Counted from the first letter of the stretch, positions 26,635 to 35,920 are shown. The stretch: DNA of 64,000 nucleotides from Geobacteraceae bacterium (GCA_023701365.1 JAMPXD010000004.1:1-64000); one strand, 5' to 3'. A program made the numbers and translations. The notes: generated from the letters alone by a model not told the origin.

Positions 26635-27702
26635 ATGACCATGCGCATATATGTGAAAATGTTGGCAATGATTCTACCGCTCTGGATGGCGCTTCTGCTC
26701 TCGGTGGCAGCTCCCGCAGCCCATGCGGCGGAGCAGGCCGGGCCTCTCCGGGTCTGCGCCACGCTCCCCGACCTGGGGAGCCTCGCGCGGGAAGTGGGGG
26801 GTGACCAGGTCACGGTCACCGTCTTTGCCAAGGGGCTGGAAAACCCCCATTTCGTCGAGGCGAAACCGAGCTTCGTCAAGGCCCTGAGCCGGGCCGACCT
26901 GTTCGTCCAGGGAGGACTGGAACTGGAGGCGGCCTGGGCGCCGGTCCTGCTGCAGAACGCCAGGAACGGCAGGGTGCTGCCGGGCAATCCGGGGTATCTG
27001 GACGCCTCGACGGTCATCGCGCCGCTGGAGGTGCCGACCGGGACCATTGACCGTTCCATGGGGGATGTCCATCCCGAAGGCAACCCCCACTATCTGCTCG
27101 ATCCCATGAACGGCCTGAAGGTGGCCAGACTGATCCGGGACCGGCTGACGGAGCTGCGCCCCGCGAACAGGTCGTATTTCCACGAGCGCTACGAGACGTT
27201 CCGGCGGAAAACGACGGGAGCAATGGTGGGAGAAAAGCTCGCCGCAAAATATGAACTGGAAAAGCTCGCCCTCCTCTACGAGCAGGGGCGGCTCGGCGCA
27301 TTTCTCAAGGAGCGGAAGGATGACGCGCTCCTGGGGGGGTGGCTGGGGAAGATGCTCCCCTATTATGGCACCAGTGTGGTGGCCGACCATAACATGTGGC
27401 CCTATTTCGCCCGGCGCTTCGGGATCTCGGTAAAGGGGTTCCTGGAGCCCAAGCCGGGAGTTTCACCGACCACCAGCCATCTCGGCAGTCTCGTTGCCGG
27501 GATGCGCAGCGAAGGCATCCGGATCGTCATCGCCACCCCCTATTTCGACGCCAAGGCGCTGAAGTTCGTCGCCGACAAGGGCGGCGCCCGGATCGTCAAC
27601 CTGGCCCATCAGGCCGGCGCCCGGCAGGGGGCCGACGATTATCTCGGGGTGGTTGACTACAACGTGCGGGCGCTTGCTGCAGCGCTTGCCGGAGCGCGCT
27701 GA
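26635..27702 (+). CDS. znuA: zinc/manganese-type ABC transporter substrate-binding protein (ZnuA family)
   Basis: This 355-residue protein has a signal peptide (about 1-31) and the cluster A-I binding-protein fold. Likely metal ligands are the His in ENPHFVE, GNPHYLLDP and ADHNMWPY plus a C-terminal Asp/Glu. The long His-rich loop of classical ZnuA is absent. ATG codons at 26635 and 26641 both fit the GGGAGG site. It is followed by an inverted-repeat element and then the ATPase and permease genes. Zinc is the likeliest substrate; Mn2+ or Fe2+ are not excluded. Confidence 0.85.
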   Translation: MTMRIYVKMLAMILPLWMALLLSVAAPAAHAAEQAGPLRVCATLPDLGSLAREVGGDQVTVTVFAKGLENPHFVEAKPSFVKALSRADLFVQGGLELEAAWAPVLLQNARNGRVLPGNPGYLDASTVIAPLEVPTGTIDRSMGDVHPEGNPHYLLDPMNGLKVARLIRDRLTELRPANRSYFHERYETFRRKTTGAMVGEKLAAKYELEKLALLYEQGRLGAFLKERKDDALLGGWLGKMLPYYGTSVVADHNMWPYFARRFGISVKGFLEPKPGVSPTTSHLGSLVAGMRSEGIRIVIATPYFDAKALKFVADKGGARIVNLAHQAGARQGADDYLGVVDYNVRALAAALAGAR

Positions 27703-27757
27703 ATGTTATTCAGGTCTGCAATTTAGCGTCATCAATTGAATTGCCATCATAATACCT

Positions 27758-27940
27758 TTAAACCTAGAAAAAGCATTTGCACACGGATAAAATCTGATTT
27801 GTACGGATTCTCACGGATTTAAGCCTTTGTGACCATTAACCCAAAAGGTTGTGGTATTAAAGCAGGATATGTCTTTGATTTATCGGTATTAATCCGCTTT
27901 TTCCGTGTTAATCCGTGTCCAATTGCCGTTTTTAGGTTAA
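27758..27940. mobile_element. about 180-bp MITE-like element between znuA and znuC
   Basis: The left end (TTAAACCTAGAAAAAGC... then CACACGGATAAAATC) is similar to the reverse complement of the right end (TTAACCTAAAAACGGC... then GACACGGATTAAC). Internal copies of CGGATT/AATCCG are frequent and no transposase is present. It resembles the element at 56725-56902. It ends 12 bp before the znuC start and next to its ribosome-binding site. Confidence 0.65.
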
Positions 27941-27952
27941 GCAGGAGTGCAG

Positions 27953-28720
27953 ATGGAAAACGACATCGTCTTAAGCAGCAAGGGGTTGTCGGCCGGCTAT
28001 GGCGACCGGGCCGTCCTCAGGGACGTCAGCATCGAGATCCGGCGCGGGGAGTTCTGGTTCCTCCTCGGCCCCAACGGGGTCGGCAAGACCACCTTCCTGA
28101 AGACCGTCCTGGCTGAACTGCGCCCCGTGACAGGGGAAATCTCCCTGCACGGGGAATTTGCCGGACGCGACGCCATCGGCTTTGTCCCGCAACGCTGCGA
28201 CATCAATCCGACACTCCCAACGACGGTCCGGGAGTTCGTCCTCCTCGGCCTCGTGGGTGTCAGGGCCGGCGCTGCCGAGCGGGATGAACGGCTTTCCTGG
28301 GCGCTGGACAAGGTCGCCCTCGGCGGGATGGCGGATAAGGACTACTGGTCCCTGTCGGGCGGCCAGAGGCAGCGGGCCCTGGTGGCGCGGGCGCTCGCCC
28401 GCAGACCGCGGCTCCTCATCGTGGACGAGCCGACCAGCGGCCTTGACCTCTCCGCCGGCTATGCCTTCCTGAAATCGCTGGTGCTGCTGAACCGGGCGGA
28501 ACGCCTTACCGTGCTTTTCGTTACCCATGATCTGGCCGTGGCGGCGCGCTACGCCAGCCACATCGCCCTGTTCCTCGATGGCCGGGTCGAGGCCGGCCCT
28601 GCCGCCGGGATGTTGAACGGCGAAAGCCTCGGCCGGGCCTACGGGATTCCCGTCGAGGTGTGCCGGGAGACCTCGGGGATCGTCCATATCAGTCTTGCCA
28701 TGAACGGGGAGGGGAGATGA
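27953..28720 (+). CDS. znuC: metal ABC transporter ATPase (ZnuC family)
   Basis: The protein has a Walker A GPNGVGKTT, a signature LSGGQRQR, Walker B LLIVDEP and a switch His (VTHD). The ATG at 27953 follows AGGAG at good spacing, giving 255 residues; a GTG at 27947 overlaps that site and is less likely. It overlaps the permease gene by ATGA. It powers the uptake system with the flanking binding protein and permease. Confidence 0.93.
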   Translation: MENDIVLSSKGLSAGYGDRAVLRDVSIEIRRGEFWFLLGPNGVGKTTFLKTVLAELRPVTGEISLHGEFAGRDAIGFVPQRCDINPTLPTTVREFVLLGLVGVRAGAAERDERLSWALDKVALGGMADKDYWSLSGGQRQRALVARALARRPRLLIVDEPTSGLDLSAGYAFLKSLVLLNRAERLTVLFVTHDLAVAARYASHIALFLDGRVEAGPAAGMLNGESLGRAYGIPVEVCRETSGIVHISLAMNGEGR

Positions 28721-29571
28721 TCGCCGACTTTTTCGCTTCCTGGGAACTGTTTCACCATGCCTATCTGGTCGGCTGGCTCCTTGCCTTTGTCCTTTCAGTC
28801 ACCGGCGTGATCGTCGTGGCCAGAAACCAGATATTCATCGGCGCGGCCGTATCACAGGCTTCAACCCTCGGGATCGCCCTTGCCCTGTGGCTTGGCGGCA
28901 TGTTTGCCGGTCACGGATTGCACTGGCTTGCCTCCGCCCCCTTCCTCTCCGGCATGGCGGTCATTTTCTCCGTGATGGGCGCCCTGATTACCGCGGGTGG
29001 CGACAAGGCGGGCAGGGAGAGCCGGGAAGCCGTTACCGGCTGGGTGTTCCTCTTCTCGGCAAGCGCCTCGATCCTGGTCGTTGCCCGCAGCCCCCACGGC
29101 GTGGAAGAGATCCACAAGATAGTGGCATCCAGCATCATCGGCGCCACCTTTGCCGACTTCGTCCTCTTCCTCGCGGCAGCGGTCGCGGCCGCGGGCCTTG
29201 CCGCGGTCACGCACAGGCGGCTGCTGCTGTTGATCATGGACCCCGCCATGGCGGCGGCCGTGGGGATGAGGACCAGGCTGTGGGGGGGCGCCGTCTCCGT
29301 CTGGCTCGGCCTGGTGGTCGGGCTCTCCATCCGCTCCTCCGGGATGCTCTACACCTTCGGCTGCCTGGTGCTCCCGGCGCTCGTCGCCAAGAACCTCTGC
29401 CGCGAGGTCCGGCCCATGTTCCTCGTCTCTCCCCTGGTCGGGGTGGGAGCGGGGGTGGCCGGTTTTGTCCTAGCCAACCATTACGATTACCCTCCCGGGC
29501 AGCTGACGGTGGTGCTGCTCTGCCTAGCCCTGTCGGCGGCGTGGCTCCGGCGGAGAGTGCGGACAAGTTAA
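28717..29571 (+). CDS. znuB: metal ABC transporter permease (ZnuB family)
   Basis: This 284-residue membrane protein of the ABC-3 family has about eight to nine helices. The frame is open upstream, but the ATG at 28717 overlaps the znuC stop and follows GGGAGGGGAG. It forms the inner-membrane channel of the zinc-type transporter. Its end is convergent with the DMT transporter gene. Confidence 0.92.
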   Translation: MIADFFASWELFHHAYLVGWLLAFVLSVTGVIVVARNQIFIGAAVSQASTLGIALALWLGGMFAGHGLHWLASAPFLSGMAVIFSVMGALITAGGDKAGRESREAVTGWVFLFSASASILVVARSPHGVEEIHKIVASSIIGATFADFVLFLAAAVAAAGLAAVTHRRLLLLIMDPAMAAAVGMRTRLWGGAVSVWLGLVVGLSIRSSGMLYTFGCLVLPALVAKNLCREVRPMFLVSPLVGVGAGVAGFVLANHYDYPPGQLTVVLLCLALSAAWLRRRVRTS

Positions 29572-29616
29572 ATAAATGCGTTCAGTAAGATTACGATCAG
29601 TACGCCGGGCTTGCCA

Positions 29617-30660
29617 TCAATGCCTGTGCCGGTGATGGATGTCGGGCCAGTGCACGTGTGAATGGGTTAGCGGTTCGTGGACGTGGAAATGATCGTGCGC
29701 CCCTTTGTCCCGTCCATCGTCGTGTTCATGGCGGTGATGCTCGTCGTGCTCATGCGGATGGGAATGGGCGAGCCGTTCGTGCCGGTGGAGGTGCCGGTGC
29801 ATTTCGCCGTAGAGGAAGAACATCCCGGATAGCATGACCAGCGCCGCCAGCCAGTACCCGCCGGGGGGGCGCTCGCCGAGGACGATCACCGAGAGGAGGG
29901 TGCCGATGAAAGGCCCGGAAGCGAACCAGGTGCTGGTCCTCGCCGAGCCGATTTCCCGCAGGGCGTGGATGAAGAGGACCAGGCTCGCCCCGAAGCTGAG
30001 CGCGCCGATCATGAGCGTTGCCGTGACCTGGAGCGGCGTGACCGGGCCACTGAACAGGATCAGGGAGAGGAGGACGTTGAATACCCCGGCGCTCAGCCCC
30101 TTCACGCAGGCCAGCAGCGAGGCCGGCAGCGACTCCAGCTCGCGGGTCAGGTTGTTGTCGATCCCCCAGAGGAGGCAGGCAACGAGCACGGAGAGCCCGG
30201 GGATCGACAGCCGCACCCCGGCGCTGCCGGTGAGCACGATGACCAGCGAGGCGCCGACGATGAGGACCTTGCCGATCCAGACCCGATAGCCGACATGCTC
30301 GTGAAAGATCAGCCAGGCGAGCAGGGTGGTCGCGACGGTTTCGAAATTGAGCAGCAGCGACACCTCGGTCGCGGTGCCGGAGCGGATGCCGAACGCCAGG
30401 AACAGAGGAGCGGCCACGCCGCCGGACACGATCGCGCCGGCCAAATATCCCCACTGCCGCCGCGACAGGGAACTCAGGATCACGTAAAACCGGGGCGTTT
30501 GCCGCAGGACTACCCCTGCCAGCCCCAGCCCCGAACCGAGATAGAGCAGCCCGGCGAGGAGTGCTGCCGGCATCTGGCCGACGATGGCCTTGCAGGCGAC
30601 CGGTGCCATGCCGAACAGGATTGCGGAGAGAATCGCCGCGTGCAGACCCTTTTTTTCCAT
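29617..30660 (-). CDS. EamA/DMT-family transporter with a histidine-rich C-terminal tail
   Basis: About ten transmembrane helices in two EamA repeats (residues 1-285) are followed by a ~60-residue tail with 23 His, mixed with Asp and Glu (HEHDEHHRHEHDD and similar). His tails of this kind bind Zn2+, Ni2+ or Co2+. DMT members with such tails often lie beside metal-regulated genes. Together with the convergent znu genes this suggests metal efflux or metal-gated transport. No strong ribosome-binding site precedes the ATG. Confidence 0.85.
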   Translation of the reverse strand: MEKKGLHAAILSAILFGMAPVACKAIVGQMPAALLAGLLYLGSGLGLAGVVLRQTPRFYVILSSLSRRQWGYLAGAIVSGGVAAPLFLAFGIRSGTATEVSLLLNFETVATTLLAWLIFHEHVGYRVWIGKVLIVGASLVIVLTGSAGVRLSIPGLSVLVACLLWGIDNNLTRELESLPASLLACVKGLSAGVFNVLLSLILFSGPVTPLQVTATLMIGALSFGASLVLFIHALREIGSARTSTWFASGPFIGTLLSVIVLGERPPGGYWLAALVMLSGMFFLYGEMHRHLHRHERLAHSHPHEHDEHHRHEHDDGRDKGAHDHFHVHEPLTHSHVHWPDIHHRHRH

Positions 30661-30726
30661 TTCATGAAATTAGCAGATTTTATTCAGATTTTCCAGGGCA
30701 ACAATCAAGCAGTCGTGACTCCTCCC

Positions 30727-31722
30727 TCACCTTGGTGACACGCTCCCCCCCGCCTTGTCGATCATGCAGCCGTTCTCCAGGGAAAGCCGGTTCATGATGG
30801 CCCCGTCAAGACAAAACTCCATGCAGAGGCCACACCCGGTGCATCTCCTTGCGTCGAATGTTGGCCTCTGCTCCGGTTGCGATGTACCTTCGGGCTCGGC
30901 CAGGGCGGCCGTGGGGCAGGCTCGGACGCAGCCCATGCAGCCGCTGCATGCGCCGGAGAAGGTGACTTGCCGGTCGAAAGTCCGGGTCAGGGAGCGGGCC
31001 AGCTCCGGCGGCAGTGACTCCGCCGCGGAGTTGACCAGTCGTCGCCGCGCCGGCAAAGACTTGTCCAGGTAGGTAAGGGGGGATCGCTGCTCCTCCGCTC
31101 CGGAAATAACCGAGGCTATCCCCTGCAAGGCCAGCCTGCGAAAGGAGTTGAAAAAGCCGCGTCTGTCAAGGGTCTCCGGCCCGAAATCGATCCGTGCCGG
31201 ATCATCAACCAGGACGATCCGCCCGACGCCAGGCAGCGGCAATCCGTGCAGCAGTTCCAGGCGGCGGGCCAGCCCCTCGCGCATGGCGGAGGAAGGGCAG
31301 GCGGAGCATGGGGAGATATCCACCTGGATTGCCCCATCGCCCCGCAGGGCCAGGACCGCCAGATGCTCGACCGAGAGCATGCCGTGGCAGGGAATGCGGT
31401 GATGGGCGCCGCCGCCCTGCCGCTCGCATCCCAGGACAAAGGTCGCCGCGGAACGCCCGGCAAGGTTACCGAGGAGCCGGTCGAAATCCGCTCCAGCCTC
31501 CAGCGCGCCGGAAGGACAGGCGCTGGTGCAGCTGAGACAGCCGGCGCATCTGCCGTCATCCACGGCAAGGCCGTTTTCCAGGCTGATGGCGCCGGCCGGG
31601 CAGACGGCGCGGCAGCGGTCGCAGGAGCTCTCCGAAAAACGCATCCGGAGACAGCGTGACGGGTCGCGAACAGGGGCAGCGGCCGTTGCCGCCAGTTTTT
31701 CCAGGATGTGGCCGGTTACCAA
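30727..31722 (-). CDS. polyferredoxin of the molybdoenzyme locus
   Basis: This 331-residue protein has four ferredoxin-type Cys motifs: CDRCRAVCP and CAGCLSCTSACP near the N terminus, CSGCMGCVRACP and CTGCGLCMEFC near the C terminus. Other Cys in the middle (CSACPSS) may bind a further cluster. No signal peptide is present, so it is cytoplasmic, perhaps as an assembly factor or electron carrier. Its start overlaps the TorD-family gene by seven bases. It may help maturation of the molybdoenzyme. Confidence 0.85.
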   Translation of the reverse strand: MVTGHILEKLAATAAAPVRDPSRCLRMRFSESSCDRCRAVCPAGAISLENGLAVDDGRCAGCLSCTSACPSGALEAGADFDRLLGNLAGRSAATFVLGCERQGGGAHHRIPCHGMLSVEHLAVLALRGDGAIQVDISPCSACPSSAMREGLARRLELLHGLPLPGVGRIVLVDDPARIDFGPETLDRRGFFNSFRRLALQGIASVISGAEEQRSPLTYLDKSLPARRRLVNSAAESLPPELARSLTRTFDRQVTFSGACSGCMGCVRACPTAALAEPEGTSQPEQRPTFDARRCTGCGLCMEFCLDGAIMNRLSLENGCMIDKAGGSVSPR

Positions 31723-32378
31723 TCCGCCCCCTGTCGTGCCTCATCGCCGCCGGGAAGCCGGAGGTCGGCGGCAATCACCCCCTCCAGGCAATCGGCCAGG
31801 GCGGAGTAAAAAGCGGTTTTCGAGCCGTTGCGGATCTCTTCGCAGAAGGTAGCGCTCCAGCTGGAGAGGAAGGTCGCAAGAAACTCCCGCCGCCGCCACA
31901 CCCATGCGGCCACTTCGGCATAATCGCCGGCAGCAGCCGCAGCGATGGCGCGCTGGACCAGGTATGACATGAATTCCAGCTCCACCGCGATATGGTCCGG
32001 CACCTCGGCGAACTCCTCGTCCAGCGCCAGCCCCGATGCCAGATAGAAGGAGTGCACCGCCATGGTGGTCTCCCCCATGACCCGCTTTTCCGGCTCCAGA
32101 TGGACGGAACCGTAGGGAGGGGCCAGCAGCCTGGCCGGACCGACGAAAAGCGCAGCATAGTCGACGGTCAGCGTCTCCACCCCCTCGGCGGCGAACGAGC
32201 GCGCCATGGCGGGGGCCTTGTCCGCCTCCGCCGGGGCCACTCCCCGGAGAGCGGCCTCCAGATTGGCAAACAGTTCCTCCTCCGCCCATTCCGGCGCCGG
32301 CTGGTAGAAGCAGGCGGCGAGGAGCCGGTAGGCCACCTCCAGATCATGATTGAACTTCATGTTGCTCAGGGTCTTCAT
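31716..32378 (-). CDS. TorD/DmsD-family molybdoenzyme chaperone
   Basis: This 220-residue, mostly helical protein has the family signature around the YxxLFVGP motif (DYAALFVGPARLLAPPYGSVH) and the E-x-P-DH stretch (EVPDHIAVELEFM). Such chaperones bind the twin-arginine signal of the catalytic subunit and aid cofactor insertion. It follows the Fe-S subunit gene but is separated from it by a strong terminator-like hairpin. Confidence 0.9.
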   Translation of the reverse strand: MKTLSNMKFNHDLEVAYRLLAACFYQPAPEWAEEELFANLEAALRGVAPAEADKAPAMARSFAAEGVETLTVDYAALFVGPARLLAPPYGSVHLEPEKRVMGETTMAVHSFYLASGLALDEEFAEVPDHIAVELEFMSYLVQRAIAAAAAGDYAEVAAWVWRRREFLATFLSSWSATFCEEIRNGSKTAFYSALADCLEGVIAADLRLPGGDEARQGADW

Positions 32379-32438
32379 CTTGTCTCAGCACCTCGCTCGG
32401 GTAATGGGGGAATCGGCATGTTTGCCGTAATCCGCCGG

Positions 32439-32472
32439 AAAAAACGGGGATGGGACTTTCATCCCATCCCCG
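32439..32472 (-). terminator. terminator between the Fe-S subunit and chaperone genes
   Basis: On the minus strand an 11-bp perfect stem CGGGGATGGGA/TCCCATCCCCG with a 6-nt loop is followed by T6. It lies inside what would otherwise be one operon and should lower expression of the chaperone and ferredoxin. Confidence 0.85.
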
Positions 32473-32508
32473 CACTCTACCACACTCCGTCTGCATCTGT
32501 CGATGCAG

Positions 32509-33279
32509 CTAGATTTTCTTCTCACCCCTGAAGCTTCTGATGTACGCCACATTCGGCCTGGTCTTCTTCTCCACCTTGAGGCGCATCGCCTTGTGCGCCT
32601 TCAGCAGCTTGGCGGGCTCGCTCGCGGCGTCGTTCAGGTCGCCGAAGATGCGGGCCTTGGCGGGACAGGCGACCACGCAGTTGGGAAGCTCGCCCTTCTT
32701 CACCCGGTGCTCGCAGAAGATGCATTTCTCGGTGAGCCCCTTGTTCCGGACGCTCCGGTAATCGGGGTGATCGTAGTGATGATGATGCGGCGGCAGGCCT
32801 CCCGCCTTCCCGGCGGTCTCGGCCCCCGACGTGGTGCAGCCGGGGATCAGCTCCGTGGTGTCCCGGTAAAAGGGATGGACCCCTTCCCTGGCGTCGCTGG
32901 CGCTGATGACGCTGTAGGCGGCCCCGTCCCTGGTCACATCGGTCGAGCTGTAGGGGCAGGCCTTCTGGCAGCGGCGGCAGCCAAGGCAGCGGTCGTCGTT
33001 GTGCATGGTGATCCCGTCGGCGGTCTTGAACATCGCCTTCGGGTTCACCGGGCAGGCCTTGACGCAGGGGGCGTCCGAACAGTGATTGCACAGCACCGGG
33101 ATGGCGGTGTAGCTCACCTTGGGGAATTTCCCCTCTTCCCGGTAGATGAAGTCGGCCCAGTTGAAGGTCTGGCCGTTGGCGCGGTTCTGGGTGTTGTTCT
33201 CGGTCTTGCAGGCCAGGGCGCAGGCGCCGCAGCCGACACACCTCTGCAGGTCTATGACCATTCCGTATTGCTTTGGCAT
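32509..33279 (-). CDS. molybdoenzyme Fe-S subunit with four [4Fe-4S] clusters (ArrB/DmsB-type)
   Basis: This 256-residue protein contains four Cys groups: CVGCGACALAC, CNHCSDAPCVKACP, CLGCRRCQKACP and CIFCEHRVKKGELPNCVVACP. No signal peptide is present; it would be exported with the Tat-dependent catalytic subunit. A His-rich loop (PPHHHHYDH) lies between the third and fourth groups. It is 15 bp downstream of the catalytic subunit gene. There is no NrfD-like membrane anchor, so electrons probably come from the c7 cytochrome or the quinol/cytochrome pool. Confidence 0.92.
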   Translation of the reverse strand: MPKQYGMVIDLQRCVGCGACALACKTENNTQNRANGQTFNWADFIYREEGKFPKVSYTAIPVLCNHCSDAPCVKACPVNPKAMFKTADGITMHNDDRCLGCRRCQKACPYSSTDVTRDGAAYSVISASDAREGVHPFYRDTTELIPGCTTSGAETAGKAGGLPPHHHHYDHPDYRSVRNKGLTEKCIFCEHRVKKGELPNCVVACPAKARIFGDLNDAASEPAKLLKAHKAMRLKVEKKTRPNVAYIRSFRGEKKI

Positions 33280-33294
33280 TTATATCCCTCCGTC

Positions 33295-35901
33295 CTAGAT
33301 TTTTTCGATCTTCACGCCGGTGAAGCCGCCGTTACGCGCGGTGGAGCCGCTGAGACGATCGTAGTCGTCCGGCATAAGTTCGTTATTGTTGCCGCCGCGC
33401 GGCAGGGCCTTGGCATAGTCCTTGGCCGCCACCTTGCCGTAGGCCCAGTGACCCTGGCCGAAGCACTTGGCTACGGTACCGGGGCGCACCCCCTCCCAGA
33501 GCTTGGCCTTGGCCACGATGGAGCCGGTGGTCGAAGTCAGGCGCACGGTGTCGCCGGTCTTGATCCCCAGCTTCTTGCCGTCGGCAGGGTTGATCTTCAC
33601 CACGTCGTCCCAGGCGTCATCACCCACGTCGACTTTCTTGAACTCCTGGTACCAGGTGGTGTTGGCGGAGCGCCCCTCGCGGTTGAGGCGCGATTTATAA
33701 TCAATGAAGGTGAATGGATATTCCTTTTCGCTGCCATGGCGCTTGGGCGACTCGTAATGCGGGACGAAAGCGAGCTCGCCCTGTGCCTCATAACCGCTGA
33801 CCTTGAGCACATCGTCGATAGTGGTCTTGTGTTTATCAGCGTGCATCTTGAGCGCTTTTTTCAGGGTTTCGCTGTAAAACTCGAATTTCTTGGTCTCGGT
33901 CTTGAAATGGCCCTCGAATTTCTTGGTCTCGGGATTCTCTTTGCCCCAGTTTTTCTTGTATTTGTAGGTCTCTGAGTTGTAGATCCCCTTCTTGCGGAAC
34001 TCGGCCCAACCGGAAATCTGGTCCCCCTTCATCTTCTCCTTGCCGTTCCAGACTTTCTGGCTGGTGATTTTTGCGGCAATTTCCTCAAACTCGGCGGCGT
34101 TGGTCGGCGTCTTTCCGGTCTCAGGGTCCTTGAATTCGGTAGCGAAGTAGTCGATGAGGTTAGCGAAGCCCCTGGCCTTTAATTTTTCGGCCAGCAGCCA
34201 GACGAACTCGGTCTCCTCGGACTTGACCTTCCAGAGCGGCTTTGCCACCGACTGCTGGATCGACATGTGGCCGTGCAGGTTTGCCATATTGGTTATGATG
34301 GAAAGCTTCTCCGTAGGGGCAAAGGTGGCCGGCAGGACGATGTCGGCGAACTGGCTCATCTCCGAGGCGTTGGTTGTCAGGTGGACGAAGAAGGGGACCT
34401 TGGCCATGGCCTTGTCCCAGCGCTCGGCGCCGGTGCAGGAGAAGTTGAAATTGCACCAGCTACCAATGAAGACCTTGACTGCGTCTGGGTTCTTCAGCAT
34501 GCCATTGGCAACGTTGTTGGTGACCACGCCTACTTTCAGGCTCTCCTTGACCGTACCGTCTTTTTCCTTAACTTTATCGATGCCCCCCAGAATTGCCGGC
34601 ATATCCTTGGCACCGCGGCCGTCGAGCTTTTTCTCCTTGCCGGATTTCTTGGCGATCTCGTCCACGTAATTGTCGAAACCAGGGAATTTTTCCGTCGGGG
34701 CGCTGGAACTCTGGAACACCCCTCCCTCGGTTTCGATGGAGCCAAGGATGCCGTTAAGGGCGTATACCGCCATGGAGGCATAGGTGCCGCGTGGATTCAT
34801 GGCCACACCTGGACCCATCCATACTGCGCAGGCGGAACCAGCTTTACCCATCGAACGGGCGGTTTTGATGATTTGGTCTTCGGGAATCAAGGTTTTCTTG
34901 GCGGCCCAGGCCGGGGTCTTGTCTTTCAGTTCCAGGTTCCACCATTTGACTACGCCATGGGTCTGTTTCTCCACAAAGGCAGCCTCGTCAACGCTTGCAC
35001 CAGCCTTGAAGAGATTTTTGCCATCCTTGAAGTCGCCGACGAACTCCTTGCTCCACATCCCTTCCGTCAGAAGGACATGAGCTATTGCGGCGGCCAGGGC
35101 ACCGTCCTCTCCCGGCTTTATCGGCAGCCAATCGTGGGCCTTGGCTACGGTAGTGCTCATACGTGGATCGACGGCGATGACCGTGCCGCGGTCCAGGATA
35201 TCGCTGAATTTGGCGATGGCGTTGGGTACCTGGCGGTTGGAAGAGAGGGGGTCGCAGCCCCAGACCACCAGACATTTGGTCTTGGCCAAATCATAATCAC
35301 GGTAGCCGAAGAATCCCTGGGTATAGCCAGACCCCATCTTCTCAGCTTCGGCGCAGATGGCGCTGTGAGAGTAACTGTGGGGGGAGCCGAAGATTTTGGC
35401 GACTGTACCGTAGGCGATGTCGGTGGAGGTTGGGGAATAACGCCCCCGCATGTACATGAACTTGTGCGGCTCATTGGCCTTGCGCAGCTCCATCATCCTG
35501 TCGGCGATGGTGTCGAGCGCCTCGTCCCAGGTGATCGGCACGAACTTGGGGTCAATACCGCGCCCCTTGGCGGGGTTGGTCCGCTTCATCGGCACCTTGA
35601 CCCGGTCGGGGTCGTAGGTCTGCTGGATCATCATGTGGCCGCGGGGACAGACGTAGCCGCCGTTCGCCTTGGAAAGCTGGTTGCCGCGCACCTTGGTGAT
35701 TCTGCCGTCCTGCACCAGGAACTCGGTGGGACACCAGGCGGTACACCCCTGGCAGGTCGACGGGACCCACTCGCCGGCGCTCCCCGCGGCTGCCTTTTCG
35801 GCGCCGCTCTGGGCGAAGGCGTTCAGCTTCGGCAGGCCAACCGTTGCCACCGCCCCGGTCGCAGCGGTAATCTTGAGAAAATCTCTCCGTTTGATTTTCA
35901 T
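33295..35901 (-). CDS. Tat-exported molybdopterin oxidoreductase, ArrA-like catalytic subunit
   Basis: This 868-residue protein starts with a twin-arginine signal (RRDFLK, residues 5-10). The [4Fe-4S] motif is Cys50-x2-Cys53-x3-Cys57-x27-Cys85. The likely Mo ligand is Cys183 (SHSAICAEAEK). Around it, Arg154-Tyr155, His179, Ser180, Lys188 and Tyr200 fall at the spacing I remember for substrate residues of arsenate respiratory reductase ArrA. The region SGYTQGFFGYRDYD resembles the ArrA YTEGxWGY stretch. Arsenic genes lie nearby. It could instead be a polysulfide/thiosulfate reductase or another member of the group. Confidence 0.85.
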   Translation of the reverse strand: MKIKRRDFLKITAATGAVATVGLPKLNAFAQSGAEKAAAGSAGEWVPSTCQGCTAWCPTEFLVQDGRITKVRGNQLSKANGGYVCPRGHMMIQQTYDPDRVKVPMKRTNPAKGRGIDPKFVPITWDEALDTIADRMMELRKANEPHKFMYMRGRYSPTSTDIAYGTVAKIFGSPHSYSHSAICAEAEKMGSGYTQGFFGYRDYDLAKTKCLVVWGCDPLSSNRQVPNAIAKFSDILDRGTVIAVDPRMSTTVAKAHDWLPIKPGEDGALAAAIAHVLLTEGMWSKEFVGDFKDGKNLFKAGASVDEAAFVEKQTHGVVKWWNLELKDKTPAWAAKKTLIPEDQIIKTARSMGKAGSACAVWMGPGVAMNPRGTYASMAVYALNGILGSIETEGGVFQSSSAPTEKFPGFDNYVDEIAKKSGKEKKLDGRGAKDMPAILGGIDKVKEKDGTVKESLKVGVVTNNVANGMLKNPDAVKVFIGSWCNFNFSCTGAERWDKAMAKVPFFVHLTTNASEMSQFADIVLPATFAPTEKLSIITNMANLHGHMSIQQSVAKPLWKVKSEETEFVWLLAEKLKARGFANLIDYFATEFKDPETGKTPTNAAEFEEIAAKITSQKVWNGKEKMKGDQISGWAEFRKKGIYNSETYKYKKNWGKENPETKKFEGHFKTETKKFEFYSETLKKALKMHADKHKTTIDDVLKVSGYEAQGELAFVPHYESPKRHGSEKEYPFTFIDYKSRLNREGRSANTTWYQEFKKVDVGDDAWDDVVKINPADGKKLGIKTGDTVRLTSTTGSIVAKAKLWEGVRPGTVAKCFGQGHWAYGKVAAKDYAKALPRGGNNNELMPDDYDRLSGSTARNGGFTGVKIEKI

Positions 35902-35920
35902 TCCTTTCCTCCCTGGCGTC

